Shown one piece after another: positions 36,195-44,577 of a DNA stretch of 64,000 nt. The stretch lies in contig NZ_VLNU01000001.1 of NCBI RefSeq assembly GCF_009765165.1, positions 3,540,247 to 3,604,246 on the forward strand. Direction: 5' to 3'. A model generated the notes under the pieces. The model was not told the DNA's origin and made no database searches. It worked only from the letters and a program-made list of their open reading frames with translations. This DNA comes from Lysobacter panacisoli. GTDB lineage: Bacteria > Pseudomonadota > Gammaproteobacteria > Xanthomonadales > Xanthomonadaceae. Positions within the stretch are counted from its first letter, which is position 1; each line of letters starts with the position of its first letter. A program made the translations under genes and the position numbers.

Positions 36195-36467
36195 TCAGCG
36201 CGCCCTGCCGCGCGTGAACAGATTGACGATGGCCAGCAGCACGATCGCGCCGACCAGCGAAAGCAGCAGTCCACTGATGCTGAAGTTTCCGTCGTTGATG
36301 TCGCCACCGCCGATGCCGAGCGCGCCGCCCAGCCAGCCGCCGATGAACGCGCCGACGATTCCGACGACGATGTTGAGCAGCAGGCCCTGCTGCGCATCGC
36401 GACGCATCACGATGCTCGCCAGCCAACCGATCACGCCGCCCACGATCAACCAGATGATGATGCCCAT
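36195..36467 (-). CDS. GlsB/YeaQ/YmgE family membrane protein
   Basis: 90 residues from ATG 36467, with a very strong ribosome site (GAGGAGG). Three hydrophobic helices: IIIWLIVGGVIGWLASIVM, a glycine-rich LLNIVVGIVGAFIGGWLGGA, and ISGLLLSLVGAIVLLAIVNL. The family is general-stress-induced and linked to envelope or cold/osmotic stress; biochemical role unknown. The gene lies ahead of the cupin gene in the same direction. Confidence 0.9.
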   Translation of the reverse strand: MGIIIWLIVGGVIGWLASIVMRRDAQQGLLLNIVVGIVGAFIGGWLGGALGIGGGDINDGNFSISGLLLSLVGAIVLLAIVNLFTRGRAR

Positions 36468-36588
36468 GCTCCACCTCCTCGTCCGATGAACGGCGGGATG
36501 GTAGGCAGGCCATCGTGACGCGCGCGTGTGTGCGCAATCCACACGGTCGTGACGTGGCCTACACGGGCACGGCACCACTTTGGGTCGC

Positions 36589-37071
36589 ATGGACTGGATG
36601 CTGCAGCTGCAGGTGCTCGCCGACACCGCCATCGCGATGGCGCTGGGCGGGGCGATCGGCTTCGAGCGCGAGCTGAAGAACCGCCCGGCGGGGTTCCGTA
36701 CGCACATGCTGGTAGCCGGCGCGGCGGCGTTGCTCGTCGGGCTGGGCCAGTTGGTGCTGGAAGACCATCGCTTGGACAGCGACCTGCGCGTCACCGTGGA
36801 CCCGCTGCGACTGGTCGAAGCGGTGATCGCGGGCGTGTCCTTCATCGGCGCCGGCACGATCTTCGCGCGGCGTGGCTCCGACGTCGTCGTCGGCATCACC
36901 ACCGCGGCGTCGATCCTGATGGTCGCGGTGATCGGCGTGATGTGCGGCTTCCGTTACCACCTGCTGGCGGGACTGGCGACCGCATTGACCCTGCTGGTGC
37001 TGAGCGCGATAGCCACCGTCGAGCGCAGCCTCGCCGCGAAGGCGAGGAAGCTCCGCGACAAGCAGGACTGA
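36589..37071 (+). CDS. MgtC/SapB family membrane protein
   Basis: 160 residues from ATG 36589; a TTG 9 nt upstream is an alternative. Four to five membrane helices. Family marks: ALGGAIGFERELKNRPAGFRTHMLVAGAAAL and GVSFIGAGTIFARRG with GITTAASILMVAVIGV. MgtC proteins act in magnesium limitation and, in pathogens, inhibit ATP synthase. This is a short form without the C-terminal cytosolic ACT-like domain, so it may be SapB-like. No magnesium-sensing leader is evident in the 120 nt upstream. Confidence 0.9.
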   Translation: MDWMLQLQVLADTAIAMALGGAIGFERELKNRPAGFRTHMLVAGAAALLVGLGQLVLEDHRLDSDLRVTVDPLRLVEAVIAGVSFIGAGTIFARRGSDVVVGITTAASILMVAVIGVMCGFRYHLLAGLATALTLLVLSAIATVERSLAAKARKLRDKQD

Positions 37072-37187
37072 ATGCGCCGCACACGGCCTCACGAAGCCTT
37101 CGCAGCTGCTGCCTATGCTGGCACCGCCATGAAATCTCGCGCGTGGTGGAATCCCACATTCGCGCGGCGCGCGGTCGCCGCGGCGGC

Positions 37188-38870
37188 ATGAACACGCAGG
37201 TGCAGAGCCTCGCGCGCACGGGCCGCATCGTGCGCTTCCTCATGCGTTATCGCGGCACCGGCGTGTTTACCGGCCTCGACCTGCGTTCGACCGCGCCTAT
37301 CCCCAGTGAGACCGAATCCTTCGACCACCGCCCGGAGCAGTTCGTCGACGATCTCGAAGCGCTGGGACCGACCTTCATCAAGCTTGGGCAGGCGCTGTCG
37401 ACGCGTCCCGACCTCGTGCCGGCGCCCTATCTCGCCGCGCTCGCACGCACGCAGAGCCACGCCACGCCGGTCGAATGGGATGCGATCCGCACGCAAGTGG
37501 AGAACGCACTCGAACGTCCGCTAACGGAGGTGTTCGCGTGGTTCGATCCCGCGCCGCTCGGCTCGGCATCGCTCGCGCAGGTACATCGCGCGCGCCTTCT
37601 CGACGGCCGGCCCGTCGCGGTGAAGGTTCAGCGTCCCGGCGTCGCCGACGAAGTGCGGCAGGATCTCGCGGTACTCGAATCCATCGCCAGCGGTGTCGAT
37701 CACACCACCGGACTGGGCCAGCGCGTGCGTTTCTCCGACTGGGTGCACGAGTTCCGCAAGGCGCTGATGGGCGAACTCGACTACACGCTGGAAGCCGCGA
37801 ACCTGGAACGCTTCTCCGAGCACCTCGCCGACTATCCCGACCTGCTGATTCCACGCCCGGTGTGGCCACTTACACGCACGCGCGTGCTGGTGATGGACCT
37901 CGTCAACGGTGACCCTCTCAACGGCCACCTGCACCTGCGCCTGCCGGTCGACGCTCGCGAAGGATTGTGCGAATCGCTGCTGCGCGGCTACCTCGACCAG
38001 ATGTTCGTGCACGGCGAGATCCATGCCGATCCGCATCCTGGCAACCTTCTGATCACCGACGACGGCCGCCTCGCGATCATCGACCTCGGCATGGTCGTGC
38101 ACGTGCCACCGCGCCAGCGCACGCGCCTGCTCAAGCTGATGTTCTCTTCGGTGGAAGGACGCGGCGACGATGCGGCGGACGAAGTGATCGCGCTGGGTAC
38201 GCGACTGGAGACCTTCGATGAGGAACGCTACCTGCGTGAGTCGGGGCAGCTGATCGCACGCTATGCCGCGCACGCGGGACTACAGGATCATTCCGAAGGC
38301 CGGTTGATGCTCGACCTCACTCGCATCGGCGCGATGTGCGGGCTTCGTACGCCGCCGGAACTGAGCCTGCTCGGTCGCACTCTGTTGCATCTTGAAGGCG
38401 TGTGCCGGCTTCTGGCGCCGCACCTGAACGTGCAGAAGATCATCGGCGATCACATGCCGCGGATGATCACCGCGCAGATCCGTCGCTCTCTGTCGCTGCC
38501 GGCAATGGCGGTGGAAGCGGTTGAGTTGCAGGGGCTGGTCCAGGACGCCCCACGAAAGCTGTCGGCGGCGCTGTCACTGCTCGCCGAGAATCGGCTGCAG
38601 GTGCGCATCACCGGGCTGCAGGAATCACGTCTGATGGAGAACCTGCAGAAGATCGCCAACCGAATCGCTGCAGGCGTGATCGTGGCCGCGTTGATTCTCG
38701 CGTCCGCCCTGCTCCTGCGCGGCGCGGGAAGCGGCCAACCCAATCGCTACGAATGGCTCGCGCTGGTGCTGTTCCTGGTCGCCACCGCACTCGGCTTGGG
38801 TCTCGTCATCAGTGCGCTGCTGCGCGACCGCAAGGCGCGTCCACGCGAAGAACGCGGTCCTCGCGGCTGA
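37188..38870 (+). CDS. ABC1/UbiB-family atypical kinase
   Basis: 560 residues. The UbiB/ADCK fold: the KxGQ-like motif as GPTFIKLGQALSTRPDLVP, the Ala-rich loop PLGSASLAQVHRA, VAVKVQRPG, HADPHPGNLLI (catalytic) and AIIDLGMVVHV (metal). Two C-terminal membrane helices lie at about 485-505 and 520-545. UbiB proteins support ubiquinone synthesis as an ATPase/kinase; this gene is not with other ubi genes, so it may be the AarF-like paralogue seen in many bacteria. A 20-codon reading frame (37129-37191, ATG to TGA) overlaps its start as ATGA and could couple its translation. Confidence 0.9.
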   Translation: MNTQVQSLARTGRIVRFLMRYRGTGVFTGLDLRSTAPIPSETESFDHRPEQFVDDLEALGPTFIKLGQALSTRPDLVPAPYLAALARTQSHATPVEWDAIRTQVENALERPLTEVFAWFDPAPLGSASLAQVHRARLLDGRPVAVKVQRPGVADEVRQDLAVLESIASGVDHTTGLGQRVRFSDWVHEFRKALMGELDYTLEAANLERFSEHLADYPDLLIPRPVWPLTRTRVLVMDLVNGDPLNGHLHLRLPVDAREGLCESLLRGYLDQMFVHGEIHADPHPGNLLITDDGRLAIIDLGMVVHVPPRQRTRLLKLMFSSVEGRGDDAADEVIALGTRLETFDEERYLRESGQLIARYAAHAGLQDHSEGRLMLDLTRIGAMCGLRTPPELSLLGRTLLHLEGVCRLLAPHLNVQKIIGDHMPRMITAQIRRSLSLPAMAVEAVELQGLVQDAPRKLSAALSLLAENRLQVRITGLQESRLMENLQKIANRIAAGVIVAALILASALLLRGAGSGQPNRYEWLALVLFLVATALGLGLVISALLRDRKARPREERGPRG

Positions 38871-38972
38871 CCAGCGGCATCGCTTTCACGCCCTCTACGC
38901 GCACGCTTCACGCGTTCGCAATCGCGCGCGTGCCACTGTGCAAGGTCTATACGACCGCAGGAGCGAAACGCG

Positions 38973-39386
38973 ATGAAAGTAGCTGAGATCATGAACACGA
39001 ACGTCTTCCTCACCGCCCCGAACCGCAGTATCCGCGAGGCGGCCGAGACCATGCAGCGCATGGACGTTGGCAGCCTGCCCGTCGGCGATGGCGACCGCCT
39101 GGTGGGCATGGTGACGGACCGCGACCTCGCTATCCGCGCGATCGCCCGCGGGCTCGGCGCCGACACACCCGTGCGCGAGGTGATGACCGACCAGGTCCGC
39201 TACTGCTTCGACGACGAGGATGTCGAACATGTCGCGCGCAACATGGCCGACCTGCAGGTGCGGCGTCTGCCGGTGATCAACCGCGACAAGCGACTGGTCG
39301 GCTTCGTCTCGCTGGCCGACTTCGCCCACAGCGGCGACGACCAGTCGTCCGAGGAGCTGCTGAAGGGCGTCGCCAAGCCGCACTGA
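38973..39386 (+). CDS. CBS-domain protein
   Basis: 137 residues containing only two CBS repeats: MKVAEIMNTNVFLTAPNRSI with MVTDRDLAIRAIARG, and VREVMTDQVRYCFDDEDVEH with GFVSLADFAHSG. Such stand-alone pairs bind adenosine nucleotides (AMP, ATP, SAM) and are often induced by low oxygen or stress. A strong AGGAG precedes the ATG. It follows the UbiB-like gene by about 100 nt and has a hairpin after it. Confidence 0.92.
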   Translation: MKVAEIMNTNVFLTAPNRSIREAAETMQRMDVGSLPVGDGDRLVGMVTDRDLAIRAIARGLGADTPVREVMTDQVRYCFDDEDVEHVARNMADLQVRRLPVINRDKRLVGFVSLADFAHSGDDQSSEELLKGVAKPH

Positions 39387-39428
39387 TCGGACTGCCGACG
39401 CGGTCAGCGGATACAGACACACAAGAAT

Positions 39429-39458
39429 GATGGCGACCCGAGGGTCGCCATCTTCGTT
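39429..39458 (+). terminator. hairpin terminator after the CBS gene
   Basis: Stem GATGGCGACCC (39429-39439)/GGGTCGCCATC (39442-39452), short loop, then TTCGTTCC. The T-run is poor, so efficiency is doubtful; the stem is strong. Confidence 0.6.
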
Positions 39459-39491
39459 CCAGTACGCGTAGATCCCGCTTGCGTCACCGTC

Positions 39492-39848
39492 TCAACGGAT
39501 GGTGGCGAAGCCGAAGTGCGGCTCTGACCCCATCTTCGCCGTCGCGCTGCGCTCAGCCAGGCGTGTCCATGCGGCAAGCGCCACCGGGAGCGCCTCGTTC
39601 CAATCCAAACGCGACACGCCGCGAATGCGTTCGTACGTGTGTTCGAGGTTGTCGGCCATGCCGTCGAAGTCGTTGCCGTGTCCGCGAAGGTAGGCGTCCA
39701 ACCCGAGTTTCAGCGCCGGCAGGTAGTCGATGCTGCGGAAGCCCGGAACATAGTTGCGGTAGTGGCGCATCCAGTGCGCGACCTCTTCCTCCATGTCGAC
39801 CGCATCCACCACGATCGAATGTTCGCCGTAGTACAGGTTCGCGTTCAT
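39492..39848 (-). CDS. hypothetical protein, 118 residues
   Basis: I do not recognise this protein. It has no signal or membrane segment and is acidic at the start (HSIVVDAVDMEEEVAHWMRH), with several aromatic residues (YRNYVPGFRSIDYLPALKLG) and a helical body (EHTYERIRGVSRLDWNEALP). A good ribosome site (GGAGAGAGACG before ATG) and normal codon use support it as real. It sits between the CBS gene and the NtrC-type regulator, whose 5' region it faces. Confidence 0.75.
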   Translation of the reverse strand: MNANLYYGEHSIVVDAVDMEEEVAHWMRHYRNYVPGFRSIDYLPALKLGLDAYLRGHGNDFDGMADNLEHTYERIRGVSRLDWNEALPVALAAWTRLAERSATAKMGSEPHFGFATIR

Positions 39849-39903
39849 CGTCTCTCTCCAAATGACTGACTGCCTCGCTGCGCCGCTCCTTCGATTCAGA
39901 TTC

Positions 39904-40081
39904 GTCTACATCCGATGTGGACAGACAATGCGACGCAAGCAACGTGCCAAGAACTCGCGACGTCGGATCCATGCGATTGCGGTGTGAAAAAGCTTCGCGC
40001 CGCTGTCGTCCAGTGAGGCCGCGATGCCCGTTCGCACGTGGCGCGTCGTTCATATGAACAGCGCTATCGGAAAGAATTTCC
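39904..40081. promoter_or_regulatory. three dyads upstream of the NtrC-type regulator
   Basis: (1) GTCTACATC-C-GATGTGGAC, 19 bp with one mismatch pair (39904-39922). (2) GTTCATATGAAC, perfect 12-bp palindrome (40048-40059). (3) GGAAA-GAA-TTTCC (40069-40081). They stand 65-240 nt ahead of the regulator start and may be operators. I saw no sigma-54 -24/-12 element. The rest of 39849-40145 contains no credible gene. Confidence 0.5.
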
Positions 40082-40145
40082 TTCCGCGATGAAGCATCTT
40101 CAAGGCCGCTTAACCCCGGCGGACATACGCTGCCTTCCAGTCTCG

Positions 40146-41483
40146 ATGGGGATTCCGTCCGTGCCTGCATCCTTGTTGATCGTCGACGATGATCGCGACT
40201 TCACCGAGTCCGCGGCCGATTTCGCGCGTATGCGCGGCTTCCAGCCCTACATCGCGCATTCGCTCGAACAATCGCGCCAGCTTGGCCACTTGCCTCCGCT
40301 GGACCTGCTGCTGCTCGACCTCGACCTGCCCGACGGCAACGGCCTGGATCTGCTCGATGATCCGGCGATGCCGGCGCACGAGCATGCCGTGATCGTCACC
40401 GGCAGTCCTACCGTGGAATCGGCGATCCAGGCCGTGTCGCGCCCTGTGTACGACTACCTGCTCAAGCCGTTGTGCCCCGCGCAGTTCGATGCCCTGCTCG
40501 CCCAGTCCGCCGCGGCGCATGCGCGCGCGCAGGACGGCACGTCGCAGCATGGAATGGTCGGCGGTTGCGAGGCGATGCAGCAGGTGTATCGCGACATCGA
40601 GCGCGTGGCGACCTCCAACGTCTCGGTGCTCGTCTGTGGCGACAGCGGTACCGGCAAGGAACTGGTCGCACGTGCGCTGCATGCGCGCAGCGGTCGGCGC
40701 GGTGCGTTCGTGGCGGTCAATGCCGGCGCAGTGTCGCCGGAGCTTCTCGCCAGCCACCTGTTCGGCCACGAGCGAGGCAGTTTCACTGGTGCGAACTATC
40801 GCCATGCCGGCTACTTCGAACAGGCCAATGGCGGCACGTTGTTCCTGGACGAGATCACCGAAATGACGCCGGCGCTGCAGGTCTATCTGCTGCGCGTTCT
40901 GGAGGCCGGCACGTTGACGCGCGTGGGGGGAAGCGAACCGATCGGCATCGACGTGCGCATCGTCGCAGCCACCAATCGCGATCCGCTCGTCGCGATGGAG
41001 GCCGGCGCATTGCGCGAGGATCTGTACTATCGCCTCGCCGACTACACGATGTGCCTTCCCCCGTTGCGCGAGCGCGGCGACGACGTGGTGCTTCTGGCGC
41101 GGCATTTCCTCGAGCAGCTCAACTTCCGCCACGGCACCGGACGGCGCCTCGCCGACGGCAGCGAACGCGTTCTGCTGCGACATGCGTGGCCCGGCAACGT
41201 GCGCGAACTGCGCAGCGCCATACAGCGCGCGTACCTCGCCAGCGATGGCCAGCAGGTTCGCGTATGGCCCGCCCAACGACGGATGCGGCCGGCGCTCGAC
41301 GATGCGGACAGCGTGATCTTCACCGTCGGCACGAGCTACGCGGAGATCGAGCGTGAAATGCTGGCGCGTACGCTGGCCCGCTTCGACAACGACCGTACGC
41401 GCGCCGCGCAGGCGCTGGGCGTGAGCGTGCGCACGATCCACAACCAGCTCGCCCGCCTGAAGCGTTCGACGGAGGCGCGGTGA
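40146..41483 (+). CDS. NtrC-family sigma-54-dependent response regulator
   Basis: 445 residues from ATG 40146 (alternatives at 40089 and GTG 40161; no clear ribosome site decides). Receiver domain 8-120 with phospho-acceptor Asp58 (LLLLDLDLPDGNG), Thr/Ser in VTGSPT and Lys107 (YLLKPL). AAA+ domain about 135-370: Walker A GDSGTGKE, sigma-54 contact loop GSFTGA (the usual second residue Ala is Ser), Walker B TLFLDEIT, and WPGNVRELRSAIQ. Fis-type helix-turn-helix at the end (TRAAQALGVSVRTIHNQLARL). No kinase gene adjoins; instead a tiny H-box-like protein overlaps its stop. Confidence 0.9.
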   Translation: MGIPSVPASLLIVDDDRDFTESAADFARMRGFQPYIAHSLEQSRQLGHLPPLDLLLLDLDLPDGNGLDLLDDPAMPAHEHAVIVTGSPTVESAIQAVSRPVYDYLLKPLCPAQFDALLAQSAAAHARAQDGTSQHGMVGGCEAMQQVYRDIERVATSNVSVLVCGDSGTGKELVARALHARSGRRGAFVAVNAGAVSPELLASHLFGHERGSFTGANYRHAGYFEQANGGTLFLDEITEMTPALQVYLLRVLEAGTLTRVGGSEPIGIDVRIVAATNRDPLVAMEAGALREDLYYRLADYTMCLPPLRERGDDVVLLARHFLEQLNFRHGTGRRLADGSERVLLRHAWPGNVRELRSAIQRAYLASDGQQVRVWPAQRRMRPALDDADSVIFTVGTSYAEIEREMLARTLARFDNDRTRAAQALGVSVRTIHNQLARLKRSTEAR

Positions 41484-41689
41484 CCGACGCTTCGACGGAA
41501 CGCACCGAGGGCATGCACTGGCGCCACGCGCTGCGCAATGAGCTCAACACCATCACGATGGCGAATGCTGCCGCGGTGACGCTGCTCGATCACGGCGCGC
41601 CGCTGGAACGCGTGCGCGAACACCTGATGCGCGCCGAGGCTGCATGCCGCCGTTGCAGCGACCTGGTCCGCGACCCGGACAAGGATTGA
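41480..41689 (+). CDS. 69-residue protein resembling an isolated histidine-kinase H-box (DHp) helix
   Basis: GTG start overlapping the stop of the NtrC-type gene (GTGA). Residues about 12-40 (MHWRHALRNELNTITMANA) match the pattern around the phospho-acceptor His of HisKA domains (H-x-LRN-x-L-x-x-I). A second helix, RVREHLMRAEAACRRCSDLV, could complete a two-helix hairpin. There is no ATPase domain. It could be a phosphotransfer donor, a sink, or an antagonist that docks on the regulator. This is inference from a short motif; translation is supported by coupling. Confidence 0.6.
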   Translation: MTDASTERTEGMHWRHALRNELNTITMANAAAVTLLDHGAPLERVREHLMRAEAACRRCSDLVRDPDKD

Positions 41690-41716
41690 GTCGCCACGCG
41701 ACGCGAACGCGCCGCG

Positions 41717-43480
41717 TCAGGGACGCGTGCTGCCGTTGCCTTCCTGCAATTCCGGCTTGAACGGAACATCCGGCGGCGGCCGCGCGCCGGGAGGCTGGTC
41801 GTTGAGGTTTGGATCGCTGAGTCCGCATCCGCCGCCGAGCGCGAGCAGCGACACCACGCATTCGATGCGTTTGCCGGTGCCCGGGATCGGGATGGCGACC
41901 TTCTTGATGCCCTTGCGCACCCATTCGGCGAGCAGGGTTTCGTGGGGCACCCAGTACTTGTCGAGCGAGGTCGGTTCGAAGTCGTTCGGCTTGCGCTTGA
42001 GCCACGTGCCGGAGCGGTCGAGGTCGCGGATTTCCTCGGTGATCGCGCCCGGCGGCTGTCCGGGCGCTGCCGATCCCGGTTGTTCCGCCAGACGCACGCT
42101 GCCGTCGCGGTTGTACAGACCCGGCGTCACGCCGCGTTGTCCGCCCGGCGCGTTGCGCGTGCTCTCGCCCCAGTCGTCGCCGCGTGTCGGCGTGGACCAG
42201 GTGCCCGGTGCAGGTGTCGGACGCGGACCGGCGCCCGCGGTGGCGGGCGTGGTCGATGGCGCGGGCGTACCGGCCGTCCCTGGCGTGGCCGCTGCGGGTG
42301 CGGCCGGGCGCGCGGTCGAAGGCGCCGCAGGTGCTGTGCTGGCCGCGGAGGCGGGCGACGCAGTTGCGGTGCTCGGCGCTGTGCTCGGTGCCGCACTCGG
42401 CGTAGGCGGCGCGGCTGTCGGTGGTGCGGGCGTCGGTGCGGCGGCAACCGGTGTCGGAATCTCTCGCGTGCGCAGTGCCTGTTCGGTCGCGCGCACCTGC
42501 GGCACGGGCACGGTCGGCGTCGGCAGTTCGCGCACGGGCGCACGCTGCACCGGTGCGGTGACTTCGCGCACGGTGATCTCCTGCGCACGCTGCTCGATCG
42601 TCGGCGCGGCCATGTCCCGTGGTGCGATGTCGCGACGGATCGGTTGCACCGGCTCGGCGACGTCGGTCGTGCGCACGGTCGGTGTGGGCGACGTGAGGTC
42701 CGGCGCGACGATCGTCGGCTCGGTACGACGACGCGTTGGCGGCAGCACGAACACCTGCGGCGCGTCCGGCACCGGTTCGCTCACCGTGACGGCCTGTTCC
42801 TGCGGCGGCGCGGGTGTCGGCAGTTGCGGTTCGGGGACGTCGCGCTGGGCTATCTCGGGCAGCGGCGCATCGACGCTGGGCGCCGGCGGCGCGGGCACGG
42901 ACGGCGCGGGCGCCGAGAGTTCAGCCGGCGCGGATGCCTGCGGTTGGGCGGGCGCGGGTTGCGGCTGCGGCGCGGGTTGCGACGGTTGCTCGGTCGGCTG
43001 CGCCTGGCCACCGCCCGGCTCCAGCGGCGTGCCCTTGCCGATGTATTCGATCATCACCACCTGCTCGCCTTCCGGTGGCGCCGCGCTTAGCGCCATGAAG
43101 CGCAGGTACATCAGGTACAGCAGCATCGCGCTGAAGAACACGTGCCAAAGCACGGTGAACGTGGCGGCGAACCAGTGCGTGCGGCGGTCGTACTTGTCCC
43201 AGCTGCGGTCTTCGCGCCAGTCCTGTCGCCACAGCGTGGCGAAGGCTTGCCAGCGCGTGAGTTCGGCGACACGGCGCGGCCGCATCGCCAGCGGACGCTG
43301 CACGAACACCGCGATGATCGCGTCGTCTGTCGCGCCGCGCACCGCGCCGGCGCGCTCGTGCATGCTGTCGAACCATGCCTGCCAACCGGGCGGAAACGTG
43401 CCCGGTGGACGACGCAGGTGCGGCGCGATGAGCTGCAGCCGTCGCTGCAGTGCGTGGATCAGGTCGGCGGCGGAGAACAT
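41717..43480 (-). CDS. proline-rich transmembrane protein ('transmembrane repetitive' type)
   Basis: 587 residues. An N-terminal cytosolic part of about 100 residues (FSAADLIHALQRRLQLIAPH, WQAFATLWRQDWREDRSWDK) leads to one membrane helix (about 108-132, FTVLWHVFFSAMLLYLMYLRF). The periplasmic part from about 150 to 430 is extremely rich in Pro, Ala, Thr and Val (PQPQPAPAQPQASAP and similar), as in TonB-like spanners. A conserved C-terminal domain (about 480-587) has TWLKRKPNDFEPTSLDKYWV and ECVVSLLALGGGCGLSDPN. The layout recalls TonB, but the end domain differs. Known in Xanthomonas only by descriptive names. Confidence 0.8.
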   Translation of the reverse strand: MFSAADLIHALQRRLQLIAPHLRRPPGTFPPGWQAWFDSMHERAGAVRGATDDAIIAVFVQRPLAMRPRRVAELTRWQAFATLWRQDWREDRSWDKYDRRTHWFAATFTVLWHVFFSAMLLYLMYLRFMALSAAPPEGEQVVMIEYIGKGTPLEPGGGQAQPTEQPSQPAPQPQPAPAQPQASAPAELSAPAPSVPAPPAPSVDAPLPEIAQRDVPEPQLPTPAPPQEQAVTVSEPVPDAPQVFVLPPTRRRTEPTIVAPDLTSPTPTVRTTDVAEPVQPIRRDIAPRDMAAPTIEQRAQEITVREVTAPVQRAPVRELPTPTVPVPQVRATEQALRTREIPTPVAAAPTPAPPTAAPPTPSAAPSTAPSTATASPASAASTAPAAPSTARPAAPAAATPGTAGTPAPSTTPATAGAGPRPTPAPGTWSTPTRGDDWGESTRNAPGGQRGVTPGLYNRDGSVRLAEQPGSAAPGQPPGAITEEIRDLDRSGTWLKRKPNDFEPTSLDKYWVPHETLLAEWVRKGIKKVAIPIPGTGKRIECVVSLLALGGGCGLSDPNLNDQPPGARPPPDVPFKPELQEGNGSTRP

Positions 43481-43500
43481 CTACGTCGCCCGGCCCCGGG

Positions 43501-44097
43501 TCAGGCTGCCGAATCGCGCGGAATGTAGGGTGCGTCGCCGGTCGCGTGGTCGGTCGCGTCGCGTACCGCGGTCACGCCGGGCACCTTGCTCAGCAGGGTC
43601 TTCTCGATGCCCTGCTTCAGCGTCACGTCGGCCATGCCGCAGCCGTGGCAACCACCGCCGAAACGCAGCACTACGACACCGTCGGCGGTGACTTCCTGCA
43701 CCGACACATGGCCGCGGTGCGAAGCGAGCTGCGGATTGATCTCCTGCTCGACGATCCAGTGCACGCGCTCCACGAGCGATGCCGAATCGGCCGGCGCCTC
43801 GCCCTTGATCTTCGGCGCGCGGATCTGCAGCTGCCCGCCGGTGGCCTGGGTCTCGTAGTCGATCTCGGCCGAGTCCAGGTAGGTCACGCTGGCCGCATCG
43901 AGCCACAGGGTGAAGCCGTCGCAATCCACCGCCCACTCGTCGCCCTGCAGGTCGGCCGGCTCGGCGAACTCCAGGCGCACGTCCGCGCGCGGCGTGCCGG
44001 CGTGGATCGCCGACAGTCGGACGCCAAGGCCCGGAAGCGCCTCGCGTTCGATCAGCTTGCGGAAATGGAGCTGGGCGGATTCGGAAATATTGATCAT
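43501..44097 (-). CDS. nfuA: Fe/S biogenesis protein NfuA
   Basis: 198 residues. The N-terminal A-type-carrier-like domain (about 1-95, [15 protein letters not shown]) lacks the three cysteines, as in E. coli NfuA. The C-terminal Nfu domain (about 105-185) keeps the cluster-binding [20 protein letters not shown]. It forms a dimer holding one 4Fe-4S cluster and delivers it to apo-enzymes, particularly under stress. Divergent from the pterin dehydratase gene, 107 nt apart. Confidence 0.95.
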   Translation of the reverse strand: MINISESAQLHFRKLIEREALPGLGVRLSAIHAGTPRADVRLEFAEPADLQGDEWAVDCDGFTLWLDAASVTYLDSAEIDYETQATGGQLQIRAPKIKGEAPADSASLVERVHWIVEQEINPQLASHRGHVSVQEVTADGVVVLRFGGGCHGCGMADVTLKQGIEKTLLSKVPGVTAVRDATDHATGDAPYIPRDSAA

Positions 44098-44204
44098 GGG
44101 GCTATTCTAACGGTGTCCGCGCAGCCTGAAGGCGCGCCCATCACCGGCGATCGCCGACGATGTGTTCCATTCAGTCGGTGTATCACCGCAAGGAGCCTTG
44201 AACC

Positions 44205-44546
44205 GTGAACGACCTGATTCCCCTCGCCCAGGCCCACTGCCTTGCCCGCCGCGGCAGCGAGCACAGGCTCAGCGAAGCGCGCGTGCGCGAACTGCTGCCC
44301 GAGGTGCCGGGCTGGGAGGTGGTCGAGGACGGCCATGCGATCTCCAAGACGTTCCACTTCCACAATTACTACGAAACGATGGCCTTCGTTAACGCGCTGG
44401 CGTTCATGGCCCACCGCGAGGACCACCACCCGGACCTCGGCGTGCACTACAACCGCTGCGTGGTGCGTTATTCGACCCACGATGTCGGCGGGCTGAGCGA
44501 GAACGACTTCATCTGCGCGGCAAAGGCCGAAGCCCTGTCGTCCTGA
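44205..44546 (+). CDS. phhB: pterin-4a-carbinolamine dehydratase
   Basis: 113 residues from GTG 44205 (AAGGAG upstream). The PCD/DCoH fold: [20 protein letters not shown], the active-site His pair in [20 protein letters not shown], and [17 protein letters not shown]. It dehydrates the pterin formed by phenylalanine hydroxylase, regenerating the cofactor. No phhA gene is adjacent here. Confidence 0.95.
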   Translation: MNDLIPLAQAHCLARRGSEHRLSEARVRELLPEVPGWEVVEDGHAISKTFHFHNYYETMAFVNALAFMAHREDHHPDLGVHYNRCVVRYSTHDVGGLSENDFICAAKAEALSS

Positions 44547-44577
44547 CTTTCCGCGATCCGCACGTGAGCGAGGCCGT

